Source of the DNA: Streptomyces sp. NBC_00443
GTDB taxonomy: Bacteria > Actinomycetota > Actinomycetes > Streptomycetales > Streptomycetaceae
DNA length: 64,000 bases
Direction: 5' to 3'
Assembly (NCBI RefSeq): GCF_036014175.1
Contig: NZ_CP107917.1
Span: forward strand, 124,001 to 188,000
Shown here piece by piece: positions 17,585-26,889 of the stretch. The notes below the pieces were generated by a model that was given only the letters and a program-made list of their open reading frames with translations, did not search any database and was not told the DNA's origin. The position numbers and the translations under genes were made by a program. The stretch's first letter is position 1, and the number at the start of each line of letters is the position of its first letter.

Positions 17585-18523
17585 ATGGACAGCGCAGCCA
17601 TCGATCGGTTCGAGGCCAGCCGAGGCCGGCTGGCCTCGCTCGCGTACCGTCTGCTCGGCTCGGCCGCCGACGCCGAGGACGCCGTGCAGGACACGTTCCT
17701 GCGCTGGCAGGCCGCAGACCGCGAACGGGTCGAGGTACCGGAAGCGTGGCTGACCAAGGTCGTCACCAATCTCTGCCTCGACCGGCTCCGCTCGGCGCAG
17801 GCGCGCTACGAGCGAGCGGCCGGTGCCTGGTTGCCTGAACCGCTCCTCGAGGGCGACCCCATGCTCGGCCCGGCCGATACCTTCGAGCAGCGCGAATCGG
17901 TGTCCCTCGCCGTCCTGACCCTGATGGAGCGGCTCTCGCCGGTCGAAAGGGCCGTCTACGTCCTGCGTGAGGCCTTCTCGTACAGCCACGCCGAGATCGC
18001 CGGGATCCTCGACATCACCGAGTCCGCGAGCCAGCAGCATGTCCACCGGGCCCGGATCCGGGTCGCCGCCGAGCGCCGCCGCGGCGGCGAGGCCGACCCC
18101 GCGTCCGCGCGCCGGGTCGTCGAGGAATTCCTCGCCGCTGCCACGTCGGGGCGCACCGAACGGCTGGTGGCGCTGCTCACCGACGACGTGACGGCTGTCT
18201 CGGACGGCGCCGGACTGGCCACGCGGCTGTTGCGGTACAAGACGCGCGAGCGGGTCGCCTCCTACGTGCGGGCCGGCTTCAAGCCCACGCCGGCGAAGCG
18301 GCGGCTGGCCGGCGGATCGCCCGCGATGCATATCGCCCTGGTCAACGGCTCCCCGGCCGTCCTCGCCGTGGTCGACGACCGGGTCGTGGGTGCCGTGGCG
18401 TTCGAAGTCAGTGACGGCAAGGTCGCGTCCCTGTGCGGCATCGCCGCCGCAGACCGGCTCGCACGCCTCAACGAGACCTGGCGGCAGCACGAACCCGACG
18501 CGCCGGTCATCAAGGCATGGTGA
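17585..18523 (+). CDS. sigJ: ECF41/SigJ-type RNA polymerase sigma factor
   Basis: A 312-residue sigma factor. Sigma-2 (residues 8-75, with AYRLLGSAADAEDAVQDTFL), the linker WLPEPL typical of ECF41, sigma-4 (about 110-165, with LSPVERAVYVLREAFSYSHAEIA), and a C-terminal SnoaL-like domain of some 120 residues are present. In this family the fused C-terminal domain replaces a separate anti-sigma factor and adjusts activity (family knowledge). The expected DGGGK-like motif is present only as SDGAG, a variant. ECF41 genes usually lie beside a carboxymuconolactone decarboxylase, oxidoreductase or epimerase, and the oxidoreductase upstream fits this. The ATG at 17585 is chosen because the family starts there. 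Confidence 0.9.
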   Translation: MDSAAIDRFEASRGRLASLAYRLLGSAADAEDAVQDTFLRWQAADRERVEVPEAWLTKVVTNLCLDRLRSAQARYERAAGAWLPEPLLEGDPMLGPADTFEQRESVSLAVLTLMERLSPVERAVYVLREAFSYSHAEIAGILDITESASQQHVHRARIRVAAERRRGGEADPASARRVVEEFLAAATSGRTERLVALLTDDVTAVSDGAGLATRLLRYKTRERVASYVRAGFKPTPAKRRLAGGSPAMHIALVNGSPAVLAVVDDRVVGAVAFEVSDGKVASLCGIAAADRLARLNETWRQHEPDAPVIKAW

Positions 18524-19035
18524 CCGGAGCCCCCGGCGTAGCCAACTACGAATCGTCACGGAGGGGCTGACCAGGGCGGATCCTTGACGTATTCGGGACG
18601 GACGCCGACCTGGACCTCGGCCGTGCCGGAGTTCCACGTTCTACAGGCCGGCCAGCGCCCGCAGCAGCGTCGTCTTCCCCGGCGTCTTCGCCCTGACAGG
18701 CTGCCCGGCGACCTCGACCTCGAGGACGCGCTGCGCGCCGTGGCCGCTGACGCCCAGTCATCTTCACGACCACCGAACCCGCCGAGGCGATCATGCTCGA
18801 CCGGGGCCCGTGTCTCTCCTGTTGCCCCGAGGTCCAAGGGTGCAACCGGACAGTCCAGTGAGAGCCGTTGACAATCCCAAGACCTCCATGAAATCTGTGA
18901 CGTACGGTACGCAAATCTTCGACTGAATCACTCAAATTTCGAAGGCACACGCGCAAGTTCACCGAGTGTGGACAGATCTGCCGGATGTGTCCCGCTCTGC
19001 ACGGATCCCTGAATCCCCGTGGAACAGAGGACACC
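18524..19035. other. Intergenic region before the glucanase gene
   Basis: Apart from the mosaic at 18584-18800, no gene is seen. A possible promoter for the glucanase lies at 18868-18896 (TTGACA, 17-base spacer, AAATCT). About 15 bases downstream is the palindrome CGTAC-G-GTACG, which could be an operator. Both are inferred from sequence alone. Confidence 0.4.
18584..18800. repeat. Mosaic of four short fragments homologous to the two ABC ATPase genes
   Basis: Four contiguous pieces match the ATPase genes at 12.4-14.5 kb. 18584-18625 is the reverse complement of 14270-14311 (39 of 42 bases). About 18629-18686 is the reverse complement of about 12476-12530, with two single-base insertions and a CAG-to-TAG change. 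About 18682-18758 is the reverse complement of about 14358-14434 (three mismatches). 18759-18800 is in direct orientation with 12921-12961. There is no open gene. The 3-7% divergence means the pieces come from a related operon rather than from this one. Confidence 0.8.
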
Positions 19036-22000
19036 ATGAGATGGACGCACTCCGTCCGGCGGTCGGTCGTCGGCTCGCTGATAGCGGGTCTCGCCACCGC
19101 CGGGCTTCTGCCCGCCGCCGCCTCCGCAGCCGAAGCCGCAGTCCCCAACCTGGCCCTGGGCAAGACCGCCACGGCGAGTGGGTCCCACAGCGGCTATCCC
19201 GCAAGGAACGTCACTGACGGAAGCCAGCAGACGTACTGGGAAAGCCCGTCCAACGCCTTCCCGCAGTGGATTCAGGTCGACCTCGGCGGCAGCGCCGCGA
19301 TCGACCAGGTCGTCCTGAAGCTCCCCACCTCATGGGAGGCCCGCACGCAGACCCTGAGAGTTCTGGGCAGCAGCGACGGCAGCAGCTTCAGCACCCTTTC
19401 CGGCTCCGCCGGGAGGCAGTTCGACCCGTCACGATCAGGCAGCGTCACGGTCGACTTCGACTCCACGGACGTCCGGTACGTGCGGGTGCAGGTGACAGCG
19501 AACACCGGTTGGCCCGCGGCGCAGGTATCCGAGCTGGAGATCTACGGGGAGGAGGGCGAGCCCCCGCCGCCTGTGAACGGGACGAACCTGGCGGTCAACA
19601 AGCCGATCGAGGCGTCCTCCTCGACGCAGAACTACTTGGCCGCCAACGCCAACGACAACAACGTGAGCACCTACTGGGAGTCCAGCGGCAGTCCGTCGAC
19701 GCTCACGGTGAAGCTGGGCGCCGACGCGGACCTCGAAGGGGTCGTGGTCAAGCTCAACCCCGACGCCGCATGGTCAACCCGTACCCAGAACATCGAGGTG
19801 CTCGGGCGTGCGCAGAACGCCTCCGAGTACACCTCGCTCAAGGCGCGCGCCGACTACACCTTCAATCCGTCGTCGAACCAGAACGCGGTGACGATTCCGG
19901 TGACCGGTCGCTACGCCGACATCCAGCTGAAGATCTACACCAACAGCTCCGGCTTCGGCGGCCAGGTCGCCGAGTTCCAGGTCACCGGAGTCGCGGCCCC
20001 CAACCCGGACCTCACCGTCACCGACCTCACCTGGACTCCCGCAGCGCCGAGCGAAAGCGACGAGATCACGGTGAACGCCACCGTGCGCAACGGCGGTTCC
20101 GCGGCCGGGGCCGCGACCACGCTGAACGTCAGTCTGGGCGGCACGGCCGCCGGCAGCGGCTCGGTGCGCGCCCTCGACGTGGGAGAGACGGCGACCGTCC
20201 CGGTGACGGTCGGCAAGCGGGCGATGGGCAGTTACACCGTCTCCGCGGTGGTCGACCCCAACGACACCGTGGCCGAGCTGGACAACAGCAACAACAGCCG
20301 GACGGCGGACGCGAAGCTGGTCGTCGGCCAGGCCCCCGGTCCCGACCTGGAGGTCACGGACATCGTCTCCAGCCCGGCCAACCCGGCCGTGGGCTCGAAC
20401 GTCACCTTCAACGTGAAGGTACACAACCGTGGCACCAGCGCCGTCGGCGCCGGCTCGGTCACCCGGCTGACCGTCGGCGGAACCACGCTCAACGGCACCG
20501 CTCCCGCGATCTCCGCCGGTGACACCGCCACCGTGGCCGTCGGCGGCAGCTGGACCGCGACCAACGGCGGCGCCACCCTCACCGCCACCGCGGACGCCAC
20601 CGGCGTGGTCACCGAGACCAACGAGAACAACAACGTGTTCGCGCGCTCGATCGTGGTCGGCCGTGGTGCGGCGGTGCCGTACGTGGAGTACGAGGCCGAG
20701 GACGCCCAGTACACGGGCACCCTCCTGCAGACCGACAGCCAACGCACCTTCGGGCACACCAACTTCGCCACCGAGTCGTCGGGGCGCGAGTCCGTACGCC
20801 TCAACTCCTCGGGTCAGTACGTGGAGTTCACCTCGACCAGCGCGTCGAACTCCATCGTCGTGCGCAACTCCATCCCGGATGCGGCGGGCGGCGGCGGTCA
20901 GGAGGCCACGCTCAGCCTCTATGCGAACGGTACGTTCGTGCAGAAGCTGACCCTCACCTCCAAGTACAGCTGGCTGTACGGCAACTCCGACGACCCCGAG
21001 GGCCTGACCAACACCCCGCAGACCGATGCGCGACGGCTGTTCGACGAGTCGCACGCGCTGCTGTCGCAGACGTATCCGGCCGGCACCAAGTTCAAGCTGC
21101 AGCGCGACGCCGGTGACAACGCGGCGTACTACATCGTCGACATGATCGACCTGGAGCAGGTGGCGCCGGCCGCGAGCAAGCCCGCCGAGTGCACCTCGAT
21201 CACCGAGTACGGCGCTATCCCGAACGACGGCATCGACGACACGGACGCCATCCAGCGGGCGGTGACGGCCGACCAGAACGGCACCATCGACTGTGTGTGG
21301 ATCCCGGCCGGGCAGTGGCGCCAGGAACAGAAGATCCTCACCGACGACCCGCTGAACCGGGGCGACTACAACCAGGTGGGCATCCGGGACGTCACGATCC
21401 GCGGCGCGGGCATGTGGCACTCCCAGCTCTACACCCTGACCCCGCCGCACCAGGCCGGCGGCATCAACCACCCGCACGAGGGCAACTTCGGCTTCGACAT
21501 CGACGACAACACCAAGATCTCCGACATCGCCATCTTCGGCTCGGGCACCATTCGCGGCGGCGACGGCGGCGCGGAGGGCGGAGTCGGACTGAACGGCCGC
21601 TTCGGCGAGGACACCAAGATCACGAACGTATGGATCGAGCACGCCAACGTGGGCGTCTGGGTTGGCCGCGACTACTCCAACATCCCCGACCTGTGGGGCC
21701 CCGGAGACCGCCTGGAGTTCAGCGGCATGCGCGTCCGCAACACGTATGCCGACGGCGTGAACTTCACCAACGGGACGCGGAACTCGACCGTGTTCAACTC
21801 CTCGTTCCGCAACACCGGTGACGACGCGCTCGCGGTGTGGGCCAGCAAGTACGTGAAGGACCAGTCGGTGGACATCGGCCACGACAACCACTTCCGCAAC
21901 AACACCGTCCAGCTGCCGTGGCGCGCCAACGGCATCGCCGTGTATGGCGGTTACGGCAACACCATCGAGAACAACCTCGTCTACGACACCATGAACTACC

Positions 22001-22422
22001 CGGGCATCATGCTCGCCACGGACCACGACCCGATCCCCTTCTCGGGGCAGACGCTGATCGCCAACAACGGGCTGTACCGCACGGGCGGCGCGTTCTGGGG
22101 CGAGGCCCAGGAGTTCGGCGCCATCACCCTGTTCGCAGCGGGTCCCGACATCCCGGGTGTCACGATCCGCGACACGGAGATCCACGACTCGACGTACGAC
22201 GGCATCCAGTTCAAGACGGGCGGCGGTGCCGTACCGAACGCGAAGATCGACAACGTGACGATCACCAAGTCCAACAACGGCGCGGGCATCCTCGCGATGG
22301 GAGGCGCACGCGGCAGCGCGACACTGACCAATGTGACCATCAGTGACTCGGCCGACGGGAACGTCCTTATCGAACCGGGCTCGCAGTTCGTGATCAACGG
22401 CACCACGACGGCGGCTCCGTAG
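19036..22422 (+). CDS. Secreted GH87-type alpha-1,3-glucanase (mutanase) with CBM32-like and CARDB modules
   Basis: This 1128-residue exoenzyme would degrade alpha-1,3-glucan, a fungal wall and dental-plaque polymer. A signal peptide (1-33, ending in ASA) is followed by two F5/8-type discoidin modules (about 37-172 and 180-320), two CARDB beta-sandwiches (about 325-430 and 435-540), and a CBM6/35-like module (about 550-710). The catalytic right-handed beta-helix (about 716-1128) comes last. Asp906 in ADGVNF and the pair Asp929-Asp930 in GDDALA have the 23- and 24-residue spacing of the three catalytic aspartates reported for GH87 enzymes. The ATG has GAGGA upstream; the longer frame from 18985 has none. 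It stands alone, with its own promoter region and terminator. Confidence 0.88.
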   Translation: MRWTHSVRRSVVGSLIAGLATAGLLPAAASAAEAAVPNLALGKTATASGSHSGYPARNVTDGSQQTYWESPSNAFPQWIQVDLGGSAAIDQVVLKLPTSWEARTQTLRVLGSSDGSSFSTLSGSAGRQFDPSRSGSVTVDFDSTDVRYVRVQVTANTGWPAAQVSELEIYGEEGEPPPPVNGTNLAVNKPIEASSSTQNYLAANANDNNVSTYWESSGSPSTLTVKLGADADLEGVVVKLNPDAAWSTRTQNIEVLGRAQNASEYTSLKARADYTFNPSSNQNAVTIPVTGRYADIQLKIYTNSSGFGGQVAEFQVTGVAAPNPDLTVTDLTWTPAAPSESDEITVNATVRNGGSAAGAATTLNVSLGGTAAGSGSVRALDVGETATVPVTVGKRAMGSYTVSAVVDPNDTVAELDNSNNSRTADAKLVVGQAPGPDLEVTDIVSSPANPAVGSNVTFNVKVHNRGTSAVGAGSVTRLTVGGTTLNGTAPAISAGDTATVAVGGSWTATNGGATLTATADATGVVTETNENNNVFARSIVVGRGAAVPYVEYEAEDAQYTGTLLQTDSQRTFGHTNFATESSGRESVRLNSSGQYVEFTSTSASNSIVVRNSIPDAAGGGGQEATLSLYANGTFVQKLTLTSKYSWLYGNSDDPEGLTNTPQTDARRLFDESHALLSQTYPAGTKFKLQRDAGDNAAYYIVDMIDLEQVAPAASKPAECTSITEYGAIPNDGIDDTDAIQRAVTADQNGTIDCVWIPAGQWRQEQKILTDDPLNRGDYNQVGIRDVTIRGAGMWHSQLYTLTPPHQAGGINHPHEGNFGFDIDDNTKISDIAIFGSGTIRGGDGGAEGGVGLNGRFGEDTKITNVWIEHANVGVWVGRDYSNIPDLWGPGDRLEFSGMRVRNTYADGVNFTNGTRNSTVFNSSFRNTGDDALAVWASKYVKDQSVDIGHDNHFRNNTVQLPWRANGIAVYGGYGNTIENNLVYDTMNYPGIMLATDHDPIPFSGQTLIANNGLYRTGGAFWGEAQEFGAITLFAAGPDIPGVTIRDTEIHDSTYDGIQFKTGGGAVPNAKIDNVTITKSNNGAGILAMGGARGSATLTNVTISDSADGNVLIEPGSQFVINGTTTAAP

Positions 22423-22435
22423 CACTCTCGATCGC

Positions 22436-22472
22436 CATGACGCCGGGGCCGCCGACGAGCCCCGGCGTCATG
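22436..22472 (+). terminator. Strong hairpin terminator of the glucanase gene
   Basis: A perfect 13-bp stem (CATGACGCCGGGG paired with CCCCGGCGTCATG) with an 11-base loop, starting 14 bases after the TAG. No U-tract follows. The next 239 bases up to the IS element hold no gene. Confidence 0.85.
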
Positions 22473-22711
22473 ACATCCGTTTGGTGACCCGCACCCACAA
22501 CTATCGTCTTCGAATGATGCCGCGGTTGCCGCCGCTGACACACCGCGCAACAGCGTCCATGGGCTGAGACTCTCAGCCGCCCTCACAGACAAGAGCGAGC
22601 ACCACGATTGCCTGGCCTTGACGCCGTAGGTGATCGGCAGCATGTACGAGCTGTACCGCATCCTCCCCGCATCAGTACCTTCATCGCCCAGCCCGGACTG
22701 TCAGCAGCGGC

Positions 22712-23930
22712 TGGGCTTGATCCGCTTTGACGGACATCCGAGATCAGGGATTCTGCCCCGGGAGGATGTCCATCATGGAGAGCATGGGGAAGAAGAAGCC
22801 ACGCCCTCGCCGCTCGTTCAAGGCCGAGATGGTTGAGCTGTGCCGGCGCGGTGACCGCTCGGTCGGCCAGATCGCCAAGGACTTCGACCTGACCGAGACG
22901 GCAGTGCGGCTGTGGGTCAGCCAGGCCGAGGTCGACGCGGGCGAGCGCGACGGACTGACCAGCAGTGAACGCGAGGAACTGGCCGCGCTGCGGCGGGAGA
23001 ACCGCCGGCTGCGCGAGGACGTCGAGGTCCTCAAGCGGGCGACAGCTTTCTTCGCGAAGGAGACCCGGTGACGGTGCATCCGTTCATCGAGGCGGAAAAG
23101 CATGGCGGTCACAGCGTCAAGCGCGCGCGTGAACTGCTGCAGGTCTCCCGAACCGCCTTCTACGCCCGCCGCACCGCCAAGCCTGGGCCGCGGGCGCTCC
23201 GGGAGCCGAGCTGACCGAGAAGATCGCCGAAGTCCACGAGCGGTCCCGCGGAACCTACGGGGTCCCGCGGGTCCATGCCGCCCTGCAACGACAGGGCGAG
23301 GACTGCGGACGGCGCCGCGTCACCAGACTGATGCGCGACGCCGGGCTGCAGGGCCGCCACCGCAGGCGACGGCGGCTGACGACGATCCCCGACCCGTGGG
23401 CCGTCGCCAGGCCCGACCTTGTCGTTCGCAACTTCGCTCCCGACCCGGACGGCCTCGACACCCGCTGGTGCGGCGACATCACCTACGTTGCCACCGACGA
23501 GGGCTGGCTCTATCCGGCCACCGTCATCGACATCGCCTCCCGGCGCGTGGTCGGCTGGTCCACCGCCGACCACCTGCGGACCGAACTGGTCGCCGACGCC
23601 CTCACGGCGGCCTGCCGCGAGCGTCGCCCCGCGCGACCGGTGATCTTTCACTCGGATCGCGGCCGTCAGTACACCAGTCAGCAATTCGCCACGCTGGCAA
23701 GCGAGTTCGGAGTCCGCCTGTCCGTCGGCCGCACCGGTCAGTGCTGGGACAACGCACTCGCCGAGTCGTTCTTCGCCACCATCAAACGGGAGTTGCCCGA
23801 CACGAGCTCCTGGCCCAGCCGGGCCGCTGCCCGCACCGCGATCTTCGACTTCATCGAGGGCTGGTACAACTTGCACCGACTGCACAGCAGCCTCGGCTAC
23901 CGCAGTCCACGTCAAAGCGGAACAAGCTCA
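22712..23930 (+). mobile_element. IS3-family insertion sequence, 1219 bp
   Basis: The element is bounded by 21-base imperfect inverted repeats at 22712-22732 and 23910-23930 (19 of 21 matching), sharing the core CCGCTTTGACG and ending TG...CA as in IS3-family elements. Inside are two overlapping transposase frames in the usual IS3 order. No clear short target duplication is visible. OrfB has a frameshift, so the copy is probably inactive unless the indel is an artefact. Confidence 0.85.
22775..23071 (+). CDS. IS3-family transposase OrfA
   Basis: A 98-residue protein with the Tnp_1-type helix-turn-helix (RSVGQIAKDFDLTETAVRLWV) followed by a leucine-zipper-like helix (LAALRRENRRLREDVEVLK), the standard IS3 OrfA plan. 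The ATG at 22775 has GGGAGG nine bases upstream. In-frame ATGs at 22727 and 22766 are less well placed. Its TGA overlaps the GTG of OrfB, where programmed -1 frameshifting usually yields the OrfAB fusion. Confidence 0.88.
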   Translation: MESMGKKKPRPRRSFKAEMVELCRRGDRSVGQIAKDFDLTETAVRLWVSQAEVDAGERDGLTSSEREELAALRRENRRLREDVEVLKRATAFFAKETR

Positions 23931-23960
23931 GACAAAGGGTGCTCGCCGTCGGGCTGCTGA
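23068..23960 (+). pseudogene. IS3-family transposase OrfB, frameshifted
   Basis: The integrase core is complete: GDITYVATDEGWLYPATVID, then HSDRGRQYTS, then QCWDNALAESFFATIKREL supply the DDE triad. The N-terminus from the GTG at 23068 reads HPFIEAEKHGGHSVKRAREL but meets TGA at about 23214. Resuming in another frame gives ELTEKIAEVHERSRGTYGVP, so one base is missing near 23200. The C-terminus runs past the right inverted repeat to a chance stop at 23960. Confidence 0.85.
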
Positions 23961-24148
23961 CGGCCGCCGCGGCCGCCTGCGCTTCCCTCGGTGTGGGCAA
24001 GGCCGAGTACGTCGCGGATCCCGACGCATTCCGGGCAATCGTAGGCGCGGCGCTCGCGCTTGCTGCCGAGCCGGAACCGTCGCTACTGGCCGCCAGGCCC
24101 CAACAGGCTGCGAGCGCCGGTGCGGCAGTGACCTCGGCCCGTCCGTGA
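23931..24148 (+). pseudogene. 3' remnant of an unidentified gene cut by the IS3 element
   Basis: Immediately right of the inverted repeat a frame reads VLAVGLLTAAAAACASLGVG, then YVADPDAFRAIVGAALALA and ends at 24148. It has amino-acid use typical of native proteins but no start and no recognised family. It could be the end of a gene interrupted by the insertion. Confidence 0.3.
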
Positions 24149-24155
24149 TCGAACG

Positions 24156-24372
24156 TCATGAGTCCCCCACTGCAACCGCGATCGCTCGCGCTCCCGCTTT
24201 TGTCGCTGCAGACTGCGGAACGACTGCGACCGGGCAGTGCGCGTGGTGCAGCAGCGTGTGGCCCACGCGGCCGAGTTGCAGACCGAAGTCGCCATGCCGG
24301 CGACGCGCCCCGATGATCACGAGATCCGCACCGGCGACGATGTTCTGCATCGGAGGTCTTACACGTCTCCGC
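24156..24372 (-). pseudogene. Universal stress protein (UspA), C-terminal fragment
   Basis: The - strand reads IVAGADLVIIGARRRHGDFG, then LGRVGHTLLHHAHCPVAVVP, the ATP-binding loop G-x(n)-G-x-VGHTLLHHAHCPV-V of Usp domains. The upstream half is out of frame and partly missing. Tandem-Usp proteins of Streptomyces end in this way. It is non-functional as sequenced. Confidence 0.7.
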
Positions 24373-24616
24373 ATCGGTTCACGCGTGCCCGGCAGGTCTT
24401 CGCTGCGTCGGTTCCCTGGACCGCGACGACAGGGATCTGAAGCGCGCCCTGGGGGCGATACCGAAGCGTGGGCTGCTCTCCTGGCTGCGCGAGTGGACCG
24501 GCGTGTCGACGCGGTCACGGCTGGCTGAGTCGTGATCGGCGTGGGGCGGCTCGACGTCGTGGGGCGGCGGCCGGTGGAGTGTGTGAGGGCGCTCCGCCAA
24601 CCGCCGCCTTCCTGCG

Positions 24617-26251
24617 TCAGTACGTCAGTGCGTCAGGCTTGACCGGCGCCTCCGCCACCGGGACCGTATGACGCTGTCCCGTCACGCTGCCGAGCCAGCC
24701 GAGCAGGAACGCGACGGGCAGCGACACCAGGGCGACGGTCTGGAGCGGGAACCAGTCGATGTGCCACTCGGGCACCAGCGCCATCGGGTTACCCGAGAAG
24801 ACGGGGCTGCACACCTGGAGTCCGATCGCTGAGCCCAGGCCGCCGTACAGCGTCCACAGCAGCCCCCGGCGGGTGAAGCCGCTCCAGAACAACGCGTACA
24901 CCAGCGCCGGGAGCAGGCAGGAGGCCGCCACGGCCAGGGAGAGCGTGGACAGGAAGCCCATGTTCCAGCCCTGGACCCACACCGCACAGCAGATGCTCAG
25001 CACCCCGACCAGGGAGGACGCGATACGGGCCGCGGCCACCTCCCGGCCCTCGGTGGTGCGCCCGCGGCGCACGACGTTGGTGACGAGATCGTGGGCGACC
25101 GCGCCCGCCGCCGCCAGGGTCACGCTCGCGACGACCGCAAGCGTCGTGAGGAACACAGCGCAGGCGACCAGCACGACGAGCCATGCCTCGCCCGTCTTCG
25201 CCGACGATCCTCCTGCCAGATCGCCGGTGAGCATCAGCAGGCTGCTGGTGGCTCCGGGGTCGGCGGCGAGAATCTTCGGGGCACCGATCATCGCCGCGGC
25301 ACCGAAGCCCATCACCGTGGTGACGAGGCAGACGGCGCCGACGATGCCGATGGTGTGGCGGACCGTACGTCGGGCGGCGGCCGGGTCGGGCGCGGTGTTC
25401 AGCTGAGTGGCGACATGGGGCAGGCACGCCACGCCCAGCACCACGGTGATCATCAGGCCGATGAAGTCGAGCGTGCTCTCGACCGGGCCCCCGGTGGCGA
25501 AGCGCAGGCCCGGACGCAGATAGCCGTCGGGTCGGCCGCTGCCCTGAGCGGCGGCGTCAATGAGGGAGTCGGCGCTCCAGTGGAAGCGGTGGAGCAGCAC
25601 CGCGGCCACGGCGAGCGCCATGGCAAGCAGGAACACCGTCTTGATCATCTGGAGGGCGATCATGCCTCGCATCCCGCCGAAGGCCGTGGCGCAGACGACG
25701 AGCGTGCCGATCATGACGATGACGGTCTGTTCGGCGCCCGGCCCGGAAAGGCCGAGCAGCATGGCGGTGGTCCGGCCCGCGCCGGAGAGCTGGACGATCA
25801 GATACGGGATACAGGCGCTCAGCGTGACGACGGCGGCCGCGATCCGCACGGCGGGCCCCGGGGCGCGCAGGGCGAAGGTGTCACCGAGGGTGTAGCTGCC
25901 GCGCTCGCGCAGCGGGCCGGACAGCAGGAGCAGGACGCCGAGCGACAGCACGGTGCACAGGGCGACGAACAGGCCGTCGAAGCCGAAGACCGCGACGGTT
26001 CCCGTCGTACCGAGCACGGTCGCGGCCGAGAGATAGACGCCGGAGAGGACGATCGCGCCCTGCACGGGGCGCAGCCTGCGCCCCGCGGTGTAGAAGTCGC
26101 TGACCCGGTCGCGCTCGGGGCCGTTGAGCACACAGAGGAGCAGCATCGGGACGATGAACGTCAGAAAGCCGACGAGGACCCAGGAGCGGGTGTCCGTGTC
26201 CAGGTCGAGGGAGCCGGGTGTCCCTGCGGCGAGCAGCATCTGAGGAAGCAT
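24617..26251 (-). CDS. Sodium:solute symporter (SSS family)
   Basis: A 544-residue secondary transporter with about 13 membrane helices. It contains the family pattern RDRVSDFYTAGRRLRPVQGA, then AIVLSGVYLSAATVLGTTG and GMRGMIALQMIKTVFLLAMA. It is closest to the acetate/monocarboxylate (ActP-like) branch, where a DUF485 protein is encoded just upstream, as here. The start overlaps the stop of that small gene (TGATG), with GGGGGAG before it. The substrate is not certain; acetate, pyruvate or another small acid is likely. It lies beside a PucR regulator. Confidence 0.9.
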   Translation of the reverse strand: MLPQMLLAAGTPGSLDLDTDTRSWVLVGFLTFIVPMLLLCVLNGPERDRVSDFYTAGRRLRPVQGAIVLSGVYLSAATVLGTTGTVAVFGFDGLFVALCTVLSLGVLLLLSGPLRERGSYTLGDTFALRAPGPAVRIAAAVVTLSACIPYLIVQLSGAGRTTAMLLGLSGPGAEQTVIVMIGTLVVCATAFGGMRGMIALQMIKTVFLLAMALAVAAVLLHRFHWSADSLIDAAAQGSGRPDGYLRPGLRFATGGPVESTLDFIGLMITVVLGVACLPHVATQLNTAPDPAAARRTVRHTIGIVGAVCLVTTVMGFGAAAMIGAPKILAADPGATSSLLMLTGDLAGGSSAKTGEAWLVVLVACAVFLTTLAVVASVTLAAAGAVAHDLVTNVVRRGRTTEGREVAAARIASSLVGVLSICCAVWVQGWNMGFLSTLSLAVAASCLLPALVYALFWSGFTRRGLLWTLYGGLGSAIGLQVCSPVFSGNPMALVPEWHIDWFPLQTVALVSLPVAFLLGWLGSVTGQRHTVPVAEAPVKPDALTY

Positions 26252-26571
26252 CAGCGCTCCCCCTGCGGCTCGTACGCGGCCTCGCCGCAGGGGGCCCCGT
26301 CGGGGGCATCGCCGGGGGCGTCGCCGTAGGGGGCGCGGTCGTAGCGCGCCGCCGTCCACAGCAGGAGCGAACCCTGGGCGAGGAGTGCGACGACACCGAG
26401 GGTGATCTGTCCGGCGACTCGCGTGGCCAGCAGGTCCTCGGCGGTGCAGGCGAGCAGGAGGTGGACCGCGAAGGTCAGTCCGTTGACGAGCGCGAAGGAT
26501 CGGCCGGGCGGGCGGGGCCGGGGTCTTTGGTGCGGCTGCGGGGTGTGCGGATGGACGTGCTGATGGGCCAT
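26251..26571 (-). CDS. DUF485-like small membrane protein
   Basis: A 106-residue protein with two predicted helices (FALVNGLTFAVHLLLACTA and ITLGVVALLAQGSLLLWTAA), a His/Pro-rich cytosolic N-terminus and an acidic Gly/Pro/Asp-rich tail that is an internal imperfect repeat (GDAPGDAP, GAPCG). DUF485 proteins accompany acetate permeases (family knowledge). An AGGAG site lies eight bases before the ATG, and the stop overlaps the symporter start. Confidence 0.7.
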   Translation of the reverse strand: MAHQHVHPHTPQPHQRPRPRPPGRSFALVNGLTFAVHLLLACTAEDLLATRVAGQITLGVVALLAQGSLLLWTAARYDRAPYGDAPGDAPDGAPCGEAAYEPQGER

Positions 26572-26889
26572 GGAGCTCTCCTGGCGGGCAGCAAAGCGCG
26601 CATCGCTCGGCTCGGGCGATGCCTTGCGCGGGCATTGCCCCTGACGGCAGTGCCCCTGATGAGGGCTCACGAGAGCACGTACCGACCAGTCAGTCCATGC
26701 GCTTCGGGCACGCCGTTGTCCGCTCCCAACGGCGGAGGGTGGTGACTGTGCTGACGCCCATTCAGCCACCCGCGGGAAGGGAACCGACCAGGGCGGTGCG
26801 GCCGCCGGCAGAGCCGAGAGGTATGTGCGGCGGCCCCTGCTGGGCACGCATCGCGGGTTCGCAGCGGGCCTACGTCGTTGTCTGCGGCC

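Noticed and set aside
19774..22425. An 883-codon antisense frame over the glucanase gene
   Set aside because: Shadow frame with repetitive Val/Arg/Gly composition.
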